Shown here: positions 1 through 7,787 of the stretch, piece by piece | How the letters are laid out: each line of letters opens with the position of its first letter | Position numbering within the stretch: position 1 is the first letter of the stretch | DNA from: Solobacterium sp. UBA636 | GTDB taxonomy: Bacteria; Bacillota_I; Bacilli_A; Erysipelotrichales; Erysipelotrichaceae | DNA: 10,019 nucleotides | Reading direction: 5' to 3' | Assembly: GCA_002299675.1 (NCBI GenBank) | Contig: DBOW01000044.1 | Location: 906 to 10,924, forward strand | Translations under genes and position numbers: made by a program | The notes under the pieces: model-generated | The model's database searches: none | Told to the model about the DNA's origin: nothing | The model's input: only the letters and a program-made list of their open reading frames with translations

Positions 1-1305
1 ATTAAGACAACGGATGAATTTATTTCAGGCCAGTTTGCTTCTTATCATATATATCCGTATTATCCGGACTGTTTTAATTATATTGATAATTATTCAGATT
101 ATGGTATCAGTGATGTTTCATCATTTTTGACTGAAGATGGAAAAATTAATACCTATAAAGCCTATCTTCAGGCAATAAACAATCACCATACAATGCCGGT
201 GGTAATATCGGAATTTGGGGTTTCCACAGGACGTGGCATGGCCCAGAAAGACCAGAATACCAATCGTAATCAGGGTAACACCTCCGAGACTGAACAGGGA
301 TATGCCCTAATCAGCTGTTATGAGGATATTATGTCAGCTGGTTCAAGCGGGGCAATTGTCTTTACCTGGCAGGATGAGTGGTTTAAAAGAACCTGGAATA
401 CAATGTATGCAGTAAATCTAAGAAGAACACCATACTGGTCTGATTTTCAGACTAATGAACAGTATTTTGGCCTGCTCAGTTTTGATCCGGGCGAAGATAA
501 ATGTGTAAGCTATAACGATGGGGATATAAGTGAATGGACAAGGAATGATGTTGTCTGTGATTATGGGGACAGTTCTATTTCTTATAAATATGATGAGCGC
601 TATATTTATCTGATGGTTTATAAGAAAGATTTTGATTTTGACAATGATGTTCTCTATATTCCGATTGATACAACATATAAGTCTGGGTCAAGCTACGATG
701 AAGCTAATGATATTAAGTTTGACAGAGCAGCTGATTTTTTAATCACAATAAACGGAAAAGACAGTTCAAGAATACAGGTGCAGGAGAGATATGAGTCTTT
801 AAGAAGTACTTATTCACAGAATGTCTATGGCTTTGACAGCTATCTGGAGGGTAATATACCAGATATAGATTCACCGAAATTTGTGAATATCGACATGATA
901 CTGCAGACGGCAACAGCTTTGCTGTATAACGATAATGAAGCCCTGGCTGAGGTTTTTGAAACTGGGAAACTCAGATATGGAAACGGTAATCCTGAAAGTT
1001 CTGATTTTGATTCAATCAGCGATTTTATGGTGAATGGTGACTATATTGAAATCAGACTGCCATGGCAACTGCTGAACTTTTCCGACCCTTCCAGAATGAC
1101 TGTTCATGATGATTATTATGAAAACTATGGAGTAGATTTTATTCAGATAGATAAGATGTATATTGGTCTGGGAGATAAAAACAGCAGTGGCCGCATACAT
1201 ATGGAACCATGTGAATTAAAAGGCTGGGGAAATACTGTTACATACCACGAAAGATTGAAGAAGTCTTATTATATGCTTCAGAAAGTCTGGAGGGATAATT
1301 CATGA
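1..1305 (+). CDS. Glycoside-hydrolase-like TIM-barrel protein with beta-rich C-terminal domain (5' truncated)
   Basis: The reading frame is open from base 1, so the gene begins upstream; 434 C-terminal residues are visible. Codons about 15-25 (HIYPYYPDCF) and 66-73 (PVVISEFG) look like late strands of a clan-A glycoside hydrolase barrel; Glu at codon 71 (bases 211-213) sits where the catalytic nucleophile is expected. Codons 119-128 (IVFTWQDEWF) fit the last barrel strand. From about codon 165 to the end there is a beta-rich region that could be a carbohydrate-binding or DOMON/CBM9-like module; this is a weak fold guess. The acid/base residue and any signal peptide or membrane anchor would be upstream, so activity cannot be judged. 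Position ahead of a polysaccharide synthase suggests trimming, processing or binding of the exported glycan, probably outside the membrane. An inactive scaffold is the main alternative. The stop overlaps the next start as ATGA. Confidence 0.72.
   Translation: MKTTDEFISGQFASYHIYPYYPDCFNYIDNYSDYGISDVSSFLTEDGKINTYKAYLQAINNHHTMPVVISEFGVSTGRGMAQKDQNTNRNQGNTSETEQGYALISCYEDIMSAGSSGAIVFTWQDEWFKRTWNTMYAVNLRRTPYWSDFQTNEQYFGLLSFDPGEDKCVSYNDGDISEWTRNDVVCDYGDSSISYKYDERYIYLMVYKKDFDFDNDVLYIPIDTTYKSGSSYDEANDIKFDRAADFLITINGKDSSRIQVQERYESLRSTYSQNVYGFDSYLEGNIPDIDSPKFVNIDMILQTATALLYNDNEALAEVFETGKLRYGNGNPESSDFDSISDFMVNGDYIEIRLPWQLLNFSDPSRMTVHDDYYENYGVDFIQIDKMYIGLGDKNSSGRIHMEPCELKGWGNTVTYHERLKKSYYMLQKVWRDNS
1289..1294 (+). 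promoter_or_regulatory. Ribosome binding site for the HEAT-repeat gene
   Basis: GGAGGG lies 7 nt before the ATG at 1302, inside the last codons of the upstream gene. With the ATGA stop/start overlap it supports coupled translation of the two genes. Confidence 0.75.
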
Positions 1306-2405
1306 AGATTGAGAATCTGATTTATCTTTTTCTGGCCGTTCTTGTTTCGATGATTGTGTTTAATATAGTCTGTATCTTTGTGTTTTCTTTTCAGGATAGA
1401 AGGCTGAATAAGAATAATAATAGATTTGCTGAATTAATCAGAAAACAGATGGAAACAGGAATAGATGATAAACATAAAAAATATATGTATCGAAAGCTGA
1501 AGAATATAGATAATCTTCAGGCCTTTGATCTGGCTTTAGAAGGTCTCATGAAGGAAGATGATGAAATGGCTAAGAGGTATCTTGAGTCACTTACTCCGGT
1601 ATTTGTTGACCTTACTTCAGTTTATATAAGGAAACAGGAGCTGCAGGCAGCTTATTTTCCCTATATTATCAAGAAATACAGTCTGTTTTATATGACAAAT
1701 AATAACGCAGTCATTTCAACTTTGCATGAACTGGTAAGGCACTCTTCGCTTTATTCCAGAGAGAACGCTCTGCAGGCCTTATATTCTATCGGCAATGCTG
1801 AAGCAGTTGTGAACGCCTTGAAGATAATAAATGATAAAGATTATTATCATAATAAACGGCTTCTTTGTGATGGCTTGCTGACTTTTGCGGGCGATGAAGA
1901 AGAACTCTCAGAAAAGCTGTGGAGCCATTATCATGTTTTTAATGAAAATATGCAGCTGGTAATTCTGGAGTATTTCCGTTTCAGTGAAGAGGGCTATAAA
2001 TATGCTGAACAGATGTTTGAAGTAATGGTTCAGTCAAAAAGAAACAGTGAACTGTATTATTCGTGTATCCGATACTTTGGAAAGTATCCAGATTTAAGAG
2101 CTTACAGACAGATAATAAAGTCAGTTAGTGACGAAGATAAATCGGGCTTTGAATGTAAGGCGATAGCGGCTTCAGCTTTGAGCATTTATGACTATCCTCA
2201 AACAAAGGAGGTGCTTATTAATCTGCTTCACGACAGAAACTGGTATGTAAGAAATAATGCGGCTGCTTCTTTGAGTAAGCTGGGTGTTGATTATTTTGAT
2301 CTGATTGATATTTTTGATGGAGATGATCGCTATGCCAGAGAGATAGCTGCCTATTCTTTAAAACGTAATACTGTTAAGGAGAATGAACATGTTCATAAGG
2401 GATGA
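1302..2405 (+). CDS. Membrane-anchored HEAT-repeat protein
   Basis: Protein of 367 residues. Residues about 5-30 form one hydrophobic segment, followed by a basic stretch (QDRRLNKNNNR), which predicts a signal anchor with the C-terminus in the cytoplasm. The rest is all-helical. HEAT/armadillo-like helix pairs are seen at about 136-175 (HELVRHSSLYSRENALQAL) and most clearly at 285-355, where LLHDRNWYVRNNAAASL is followed by DDRYAREIAAYSL. No catalytic motif is visible. HEAT repeats are protein-interaction scaffolds. Lying between the hydrolase-like gene and the synthase, it is best read as an accessory subunit that docks on the synthase at the inner face of the membrane; this role is inference. 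It overlaps the next gene by 17 nt. The start is supported by GGAGGG 7 nt upstream. Confidence 0.82.
   Translation: MKIENLIYLFLAVLVSMIVFNIVCIFVFSFQDRRLNKNNNRFAELIRKQMETGIDDKHKKYMYRKLKNIDNLQAFDLALEGLMKEDDEMAKRYLESLTPVFVDLTSVYIRKQELQAAYFPYIIKKYSLFYMTNNNAVISTLHELVRHSSLYSRENALQALYSIGNAEAVVNALKIINDKDYYHNKRLLCDGLLTFAGDEEELSEKLWSHYHVFNENMQLVILEYFRFSEEGYKYAEQMFEVMVQSKRNSELYYSCIRYFGKYPDLRAYRQIIKSVSDEDKSGFECKAIAASALSIYDYPQTKEVLINLLHDRNWYVRNNAAASLSKLGVDYFDLIDIFDGDDRYAREIAAYSLKRNTVKENEHVHKG
2376..2381 (+). promoter_or_regulatory. Ribosome binding site that decides the glycosyltransferase start
   Basis: AAGGAG is 1 nt before the ATG at 2383 but 7 nt before the in-frame ATG at 2389. The spacing favours 2389 as the true start, which removes the first two residues (Met-Asn) of the longer reading. 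Confidence 0.65.
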
Positions 2406-3807
2406 TGTGTATACTTTTTTTAAAGGTATGCTGGAGGGAATCAATTATTTCTTTGTGATATATATGGTGATTTATTCTGTTTTTCTTTTTGTGTCGGTTG
2501 TTTCTGGATCTGTTAAGCTGTATCGCAAAAGAAAACAGGAAAAGTTTAAAAACACAATTCACCAGAATTACTATATACCAGTTAGTATAATTGTGCCTGC
2601 CTATAATGAGGAGGTTACAGTAGTAGAGACAGTTAAGTCTCTGCTCACTCTGGATTATAAGCTTTATGAAATAATTGTGGTTGATGATGGCTCAAGAGAC
2701 GAAACTTCCAGAAAGCTTATAGAGGCTTTTGACATGCGGCAAAGTGAAAGGCCTATACCGAAAAAAATAAGCTGTCAAAGAGAAGAAGCTGTCTATGAAA
2801 CATCAGATCTGAAAGTTCCATTAACCCTGGTGAGAAAGATAAACGGGGGTAAGGCTGACGCTTTGAATATGGGAATCAATATTTCCAGGTATCCTTATTT
2901 TATCTGCATGGATGCAGATTCGGTTTTGCAGTATGATTCCCTCAGTAAGATTGTTGTACCGGTGATTGAAGAAGAAAATGTTGTAGCAGCTGGTGGCGTA
3001 GTAAGGCCATGCAACGGGGTAAAAATCGAAAATGGCAGAGTAAAGAACTATCATCTGCCGGATAATATTATAGCTGCCATGCAGGTACTGGAATATGACC
3101 GTTCCTTCCTGGCTTCACGTATTCTGTTTGATAAATTCAATGCATCTTTAATTATTTCGGGAGCTTTTGGTTTATTTAAAAAAGATGTTGTGACTGCAGC
3201 TGGGGGATATGACAGTAAAACCATGGGTGAAGATATGGAACTGGTTGTAAAGCTTCATGAATACTGTATTTTGAATAATATGGATTACAGGATACGCTAT
3301 GCTACTGATGCTGTCTGCTGGTCGCAGGCTCCAGAGAGTTTAAGAGATTTGCGAAAACAGCGTAAAAGATGGCATATTGGTCTTTTTCAGACACTGGCTA
3401 AACACATTGGTATGCTGCTTAATCCACGCTTTGGGGCAATTGCACTGTCTTATTTATATTTCTTTGTGTTTGAATTCCTGTCTCCTTTTATTGAAGTTTT
3501 TGGTTTAATATCGATGTTTATCGCCTGGGCAATAGATCTGATAAATGTTCCGTTTATGATAGTATTTCTGATTGTATACACTGGCTTTGGCTGTATACTG
3601 ACTCTAACTGCCTTTTTTGCCCGGGTACAGATTTCTGACCTGAGGATTTCTTCTGGTGATGTGCTTAAGGCAATAATGCTGTGTTTTTTTGAGATTGGTG
3701 GTTTAAGGTTTGTAATGGCATTCGTCAGAGCTACAGCCCTAATAGGATATAATAAGAAAAAACTGTCCTGGGGAAGAATAGAAAGAAAGAAGATAGATAT
3801 TAAATGA
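2389..3807 (+). CDS. Processive family-2 glycosyltransferase, membrane polysaccharide synthase
   Basis: Likely polymerises a sugar from a nucleotide-sugar donor and passes the chain through the membrane, as cellulose, hyaluronan and PgaC-type synthases do. Of 472 residues, 18-41 form an N-terminal TM segment. The GT-A domain at about 64-330 shows SIIVPAYNEE (66-75), the VVDDGS donor site (97-102), GGKADALNMG (153-162), the DxD motif DAD (175-177), GED with the probable catalytic base (280-282) and QRKRW, a QxxRW motif (324-328). TM segments follow at about 350-366, 367-384, 386-412 and 427-449, ending in a short basic tail. All processive-family hallmarks are present, so the enzyme should be active. 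There is no C-terminal PilZ domain, so this is not a BcsA-type cellulose synthase. An insertion at about 111-145 separates the first strands from GGKADALN. Sugar specificity cannot be read from sequence. The alternative start is 2383. It overlaps the next gene by 4 nt (ATGA). Confidence 0.9.
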   Translation: MFIRDDVYTFFKGMLEGINYFFVIYMVIYSVFLFVSVVSGSVKLYRKRKQEKFKNTIHQNYYIPVSIIVPAYNEEVTVVETVKSLLTLDYKLYEIIVVDDGSRDETSRKLIEAFDMRQSERPIPKKISCQREEAVYETSDLKVPLTLVRKINGGKADALNMGINISRYPYFICMDADSVLQYDSLSKIVVPVIEEENVVAAGGVVRPCNGVKIENGRVKNYHLPDNIIAAMQVLEYDRSFLASRILFDKFNASLIISGAFGLFKKDVVTAAGGYDSKTMGEDMELVVKLHEYCILNNMDYRIRYATDAVCWSQAPESLRDLRKQRKRWHIGLFQTLAKHIGMLLNPRFGAIALSYLYFFVFEFLSPFIEVFGLISMFIAWAIDLINVPFMIVFLIVYTGFGCILTLTAFFARVQISDLRISSGDVLKAIMLCFFEIGGLRFVMAFVRATALIGYNKKKLSWGRIERKKIDIK

Positions 3808-5729
3808 GAAGGGTTCTGATTATTCTGTTTATATTGTTGTTTATACCTTTCAAAGCGAATGCTTTGGATTTTAACAGTGAAGCAGTTGATGGCGATAAAA
3901 TCTATATTTGTGGCAATCCTGATCTTTATCCTCTTGAATACTATGATATGGCAAGTGGTGAATATAAGGGTGTGTTGACAGATATTTATAGAGAAATAGA
4001 AGAAAAAACCGGTCTGGAGTTTGTCTATATATCCAAGGGTACAGACAACAGGCAGGAACAGATGGCCAGAAACTCTCAGGCGGATATTATTTCGGTACAT
4101 GGTAAAAACCTGGCTGTATATGGTGTAAGTGAATATTATCTTTTAAATTATAATGGCACCAGTATTTATATTGGTTTCACCAAAATAATGGATGAGGATA
4201 CAGTTAAGCTGATTAGAACCTGTCTTGATGAATATGATGATGAAAAACTCCTGAGGCTGGTACTTGAAAGTGACAGCTTAAATAACCCAAAAGAAAACAG
4301 ACCGATATATAGCTTTGGAGTGATTGCTATAATGGGTTTATTGCTGGTATTTATGATTTATAAAAATCAAAAATACCGTAAAAAAGAAAAGGAACTGAAC
4401 AGATCCAAATATCTTGATCCTTTAACTGGAAGCGGAAACTATCTTTATCTGGAAGAAAACTATGAAGCTATGGTGCATTCAGAAAACTATAGCCTATTCT
4501 ATCTGGCCTATATCGGTATCGACAGTCATTTTATAGAAAAATACGCTGGCATAGATTCTTTGAACGAAATTCAGAAGAATGCTGCAGTCACTCTGGAAAG
4601 TTCTGCTGAAAAAGATGATGTTCTTTCAAGAGTTAGAGATGGGGTATTTGCCCTTCTGTTTCAAAGTGCCAACGATATGTCAGCCAGGGAATATATAAGC
4701 GAACTTTTAAGAAAAATAAATACCGCCAGTGAGCTGATTAAGACTTATGAAACAGGTTTTTCTGCTGGTGTTTACCGTCTTGAGAAAGCTGGCATGAGCT
4801 TTGATGAGGTTTATTCAAATGCACAGTATGGCTATGATATGGCCGTTTCAGAAAACAGAGAAATATATTTTGTTTCGCATGATATTCTTCTTAAGAAGGA
4901 AAGAACAACAAAGCTTGAGCGTCGTCTTAAACAGGCAATTGATAACGATGAGTTTGATATTTTCCTGCAGTATATTGTGGATGATAAAGGTGAAATTGCT
5001 GGCGGCGAGATTTTATCGCGCTGGTATAATCAGGAGTTTGGTTTAACTAAACCCAATATGTATATTGAGGCACTCATTGATTCGGGTCTGATAGATGAAT
5101 TTGATTTCTATATTTTTGATAAGGTTTGTGCACTTCTTGAGAAATACAAGGATACAGATAAGAAAAATCTGTGGTTTTCGTGCAACTTTACCAGACAGAC
5201 TTTTTCCAGAAAAGATTTTGAAGAAAGAATGAAAAAGGTTGTCGATAGACATGATTTTAATCATTCCAGTCTGGTTGTGGAACTTACGGAAGATTGTCTG
5301 ATATCCGATCATGAACAGGCTTATGTGAATGTTGTTTCATGTAAAAGGAATGGTTTTAAGATAGCTCTTGATGATCTTGGCAGTGGCTATTCTTCAATTT
5401 CAGATCTCTGTGATTATCCAATAGATCTGATAAAAATAGACAGATATATAGTGGTTAAAGCGGTGGAAGAAAGAGGCTTTGCCTTTCTTAAGGGCTTTAT
5501 TGAACTGGCCCATAGTCTTGGGATAATGGTGCTGTGCGAAGGCGTGGAGAGCCAGCTTCAGGATGAAATGGTCCTAAGAGCTTCTGCGGACTATATTCAG
5601 GGTTATTTTTATGCAAGAGTTTTGCCGATAGATGAGGCAGACAGCTTCTTTTTGAAGTACAATAGTAGTATCACAAATCAAGGGGTGGATAATGGAAAAG
5701 AAAATGGCAATTATCAGGAACTACCGTGA
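3804..5729 (+). CDS. Membrane EAL phosphodiesterase with shortened solute-binding sensor and degenerate GGDEF
   Basis: Predicted c-di-GMP phosphodiesterase (c-di-GMP to pGpG), 641 residues. A signal peptide (1-20, cleavage near ANA/L) precedes an extracytoplasmic domain (21-168). Its start (YICGNPDLYPLEYYD, then SGEYKGVLTDIYREI) matches SBP_bac_3 amino-acid-binding proteins, but it is clearly shorter than the usual roughly 220 residues. One TM helix follows (169-186), then a GGDEF-like domain (about 200-358) in which the signature is RDGVF (278-282), so it should not make c-di-GMP. The EAL domain (about 372-615) has EIL instead of EAL at 402-404 but keeps the known metal and catalytic positions: E402, N461, E493, D523/D524, K544, E579 and Q599. 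It is therefore expected to be active. The start lacks a strong ribosome binding site; the ATGA overlap suggests re-initiation after the synthase. Likely role: an extracellular small molecule tunes c-di-GMP next to the synthase. Confidence 0.88.
   Translation: MRRVLIILFILLFIPFKANALDFNSEAVDGDKIYICGNPDLYPLEYYDMASGEYKGVLTDIYREIEEKTGLEFVYISKGTDNRQEQMARNSQADIISVHGKNLAVYGVSEYYLLNYNGTSIYIGFTKIMDEDTVKLIRTCLDEYDDEKLLRLVLESDSLNNPKENRPIYSFGVIAIMGLLLVFMIYKNQKYRKKEKELNRSKYLDPLTGSGNYLYLEENYEAMVHSENYSLFYLAYIGIDSHFIEKYAGIDSLNEIQKNAAVTLESSAEKDDVLSRVRDGVFALLFQSANDMSAREYISELLRKINTASELIKTYETGFSAGVYRLEKAGMSFDEVYSNAQYGYDMAVSENREIYFVSHDILLKKERTTKLERRLKQAIDNDEFDIFLQYIVDDKGEIAGGEILSRWYNQEFGLTKPNMYIEALIDSGLIDEFDFYIFDKVCALLEKYKDTDKKNLWFSCNFTRQTFSRKDFEERMKKVVDRHDFNHSSLVVELTEDCLISDHEQAYVNVVSCKRNGFKIALDDLGSGYSSISDLCDYPIDLIKIDRYIVVKAVEERGFAFLKGFIELAHSLGIMVLCEGVESQLQDEMVLRASADYIQGYFYARVLPIDEADSFFLKYNSSITNQGVDNGKENGNYQELP
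5680..5685 (+). promoter_or_regulatory. Ribosome binding site for the PAS-EAL gene
   Basis: AAGGGG lies 6 nt before the ATG at 5692 and inside the upstream coding sequence. The next in-frame ATG at 5704 is too far for good spacing, so 5692 is preferred and the genes overlap by 38 nt. Confidence 0.6.
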
Positions 5730-7779
5730 GGTTCTTGATAAAGTCGGTAAGTGTACCAGTGCATATCTTTATATGCTCGAAATTGAAACCGGTTCAATCT
5801 GGTTTTTTTCGGACATTGACAGGAAGTATGATATAGACAGAGTTGCAACGGTTCCAAAGCTTCTGGAAATAGTTCATCCGCTGGACCAGAAAATGCTGTC
5901 AGATGATCTTGAAAAGGTGTTTTCTGGTGAGAAGGATTATCACGATCTTAGTTATCGCTGGATTAATTCGAACAACGAGATAATCTGGATTAACTGTCGA
6001 GGAACGGTTGTGAATGATGAAACAGGTAAACCTTTTCTGTTTATTGGAAGAGTATCAGAAGATGCCATGCGTCATCTTTATGATATAAAAACCGGTCTGT
6101 TCAATAAGGCAAAGCTGAGACAGGATATGGATAAATACCTGGATGAGGATAATCGTTATCTTGTTTTAATGGATGTAAATTCTCTTTCGGCTATCAATTT
6201 GCGATATGGAGTAGATTATGGCGATGAGCTTTTAAAAAGAATTGCGATTACAATTGAAAATACAGAAGATGTCATTGGCGCCTATCATGTAGACAATAAT
6301 GATTTTGCCGTAATAGTAAATGCACAGAATGATGATGCAGCTTCTAAAATATATTTTTCTATCTGTAATGAATTAGAGGATTTCTGCACTTTTGCCGGTT
6401 CCATAACACCAGTAAAAAAGGAGCTGTTTTTAGAATCTGCACAGGTGATTAATGCCGGTATGATGTCTTTGTCAAAAGCCAAGGCAAACGGCAATAAAGT
6501 TCAGTTTTTCTCCAATGAAGATGCCAGAGAAAAGATTGAAGATGTTTTGCTGTGTGATCAGATGCTTAATTCTATTCACAATGATTTCAGCGGTTTTGAG
6601 CTTTTTTATCAGCCACAGATCAGGTCAAATACCTACAGTATCCATGGTCTGGAGGCTCTTTTAAGATACAATCTTCCAAATGGTGAGAGAATTTTCCCTG
6701 ACCGTTTCATACCGCTTCTTGAACAGACAGGTATGATTAAAGAAGTCGGCATGTGGGTTTTAAAAACTGCACTGAAACAGCTTGCCGAGTGGCGCAAAAC
6801 TATATCTGACCTGCATATGTCGGTTAATCTATCAACCGTACAGTTTGAGGATGAAAATCTTGCCGATAGAATAATAGCTGTTTTAAAGTCTCTTGATTTA
6901 AATGGTGACTGTCTGACTCTTGAACTTACGGAGTCTATGAAGCTTTCTTATACCGATGAGTTTCACAATACTATACTTAAGCTGAAGAACTATGGTATTC
7001 ATATTTCTATTGATGATTTTGGAAAGGGATACTCTAATATTTCCTATATTGAGCAGTATGGGGTGGATGAAATAAAGATAGACAGATATTTTATTTCTTC
7101 CATAAATGAAAATGCCTATAACTACAATATTGTTAAGGGAATTGTGGATCTGGCTAAAAACAATAATATTTCTCTTTGTTGTGAGGGAGTTGAAAGCATT
7201 AAGGAATTAAATACTCTCGAGTGTCTTAATCCAGATGTTTTCCAGGGTTATTTCTTTGATAAGCCACAGAATAAGGAATATATTAAGAAGGCTTATATTG
7301 ATAATAATACCAGGGAATATAAGGATCGTATTGATTTTGTCACCAGGATATACGAAAGTAACGAGCTAAACAATGTTGTTAATTTTGATACCAGAGATAT
7401 TCTCAGAAAGAACAATGTCGGTATCTGGATGGTCAGAATTGATAAGGATAAAGGATATTGTGGCATGCATTGCGATGAGGTTATGGAGAAACTCATGGGC
7501 ATGGACAGGAAATATACGCCAGTTGACTGTTACCAGTACTGGTTCAGCCGCATTAAACCGGGCCATATAAATTATGTAATTAATCAGGTTGACTGTATGA
7601 TTAATTCAGGAAATATTGTCCAGATGGAACTGCCGTGGATTCATCCAGAATATGGTGAAATAATGATCAGAAGTTCGGGTAAGAGGGGAACCGATATTAA
7701 TGGAATGATTACTCTTGAGGGTTATTCTATTATCATCCCAGGTGTTAAGGGTATTAAGAAAACAAATAATAGATGTTAG
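5692..7779 (+). CDS. Soluble PAS-GGDEF(degenerate)-EAL-PAS c-di-GMP phosphodiesterase
   Basis: Protein of 695 residues without TM segments or signal peptide, so cytoplasmic. Domains in order: a PAS_3-like fold (about 20-125, with VHPLDQ at 61-66 and SYRWINSNNEIIWI), a GGDEF-like domain (about 128-275) with DNNDF (201-205) in place of GGDEF and therefore not expected to be a cyclase, an EAL domain (about 285-530), and a C-terminal PAS-like domain (about 575-685; ELPWIHPEYGEI near 646-657). The EAL site is intact: E321-A-L, N379, E411, D441/D442, K462, E498 and Q518. It should hydrolyse c-di-GMP to pGpG. The C-terminal PAS belongs to a type that in Lachnospiraceae usually precedes a GGDEF domain, yet here the protein ends after it. 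That PAS carries four Cys (590, 594, 613, 635); any redox or metal role is speculation. The next gene starts 8 nt downstream. Confidence 0.88.
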   Translation: MEKKMAIIRNYREVLDKVGKCTSAYLYMLEIETGSIWFFSDIDRKYDIDRVATVPKLLEIVHPLDQKMLSDDLEKVFSGEKDYHDLSYRWINSNNEIIWINCRGTVVNDETGKPFLFIGRVSEDAMRHLYDIKTGLFNKAKLRQDMDKYLDEDNRYLVLMDVNSLSAINLRYGVDYGDELLKRIAITIENTEDVIGAYHVDNNDFAVIVNAQNDDAASKIYFSICNELEDFCTFAGSITPVKKELFLESAQVINAGMMSLSKAKANGNKVQFFSNEDAREKIEDVLLCDQMLNSIHNDFSGFELFYQPQIRSNTYSIHGLEALLRYNLPNGERIFPDRFIPLLEQTGMIKEVGMWVLKTALKQLAEWRKTISDLHMSVNLSTVQFEDENLADRIIAVLKSLDLNGDCLTLELTESMKLSYTDEFHNTILKLKNYGIHISIDDFGKGYSNISYIEQYGVDEIKIDRYFISSINENAYNYNIVKGIVDLAKNNNISLCCEGVESIKELNTLECLNPDVFQGYFFDKPQNKEYIKKAYIDNNTREYKDRIDFVTRIYESNELNNVVNFDTRDILRKNNVGIWMVRIDKDKGYCGMHCDEVMEKLMGMDRKYTPVDCYQYWFSRIKPGHINYVINQVDCMINSGNIVQMELPWIHPEYGEIMIRSSGKRGTDINGMITLEGYSIIIPGVKGIKKTNNRC

Positions 7780-7781
7780 GG
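7778..7781 (+). promoter_or_regulatory. Ribosome binding site for the first diguanylate cyclase gene
   Basis: AGGG overlaps the TAG stop of the upstream gene and lies 6 nt before the ATG at 7788. It occupies part of the only non-coding gap in the window. Confidence 0.5.
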
Positions 7782-7787
7782 TAATTT

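Noticed and set aside
127..1305. TTG start for the first gene
   Set aside because: The same frame is open back to base 1 and codons 15-25 already look like barrel sequence (HIYPYYPDCF), so the gene is cut by the window edge and does not begin at 127.
2204..2213. Near-perfect Shine-Dalgarno (AAAGGAGGTG) inside the HEAT gene
   Set aside because: No ATG, GTG or TTG follows at suitable spacing with a long frame. The codons are ordinary (Thr-Lys-Glu-Val) within a HEAT helix; at most it could slow ribosomes.
2383..2388. Upstream ATG as synthase start
   Set aside because: It is only 1 nt from the AAGGAG; the in-frame ATG at 2389 has 7 nt spacing. The difference is two residues and has no functional effect.
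2389..3807. BcsA-type cellulose synthase
   Set aside because: The GT2 core and QxxRW fit the superfamily, but there is no PilZ domain, the TM layout is smaller and no BcsB-like gene is present in the window.
3450..4100. 216-codon open frame on the - strand
   Set aside because: It lies antisense across the end of the synthase and the start of the EAL gene, both of which have clear motifs. Its translation shows no domain or ribosome binding site and looks like a reverse-frame shadow of TM-rich coding sequence.
7780..7787. c-di-GMP riboswitch, promoter or terminator
   Set aside because: The only intergenic space is 8 nt, and I saw no convincing hairpin with a T-run within the coding regions. 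Control elements must be outside the window.
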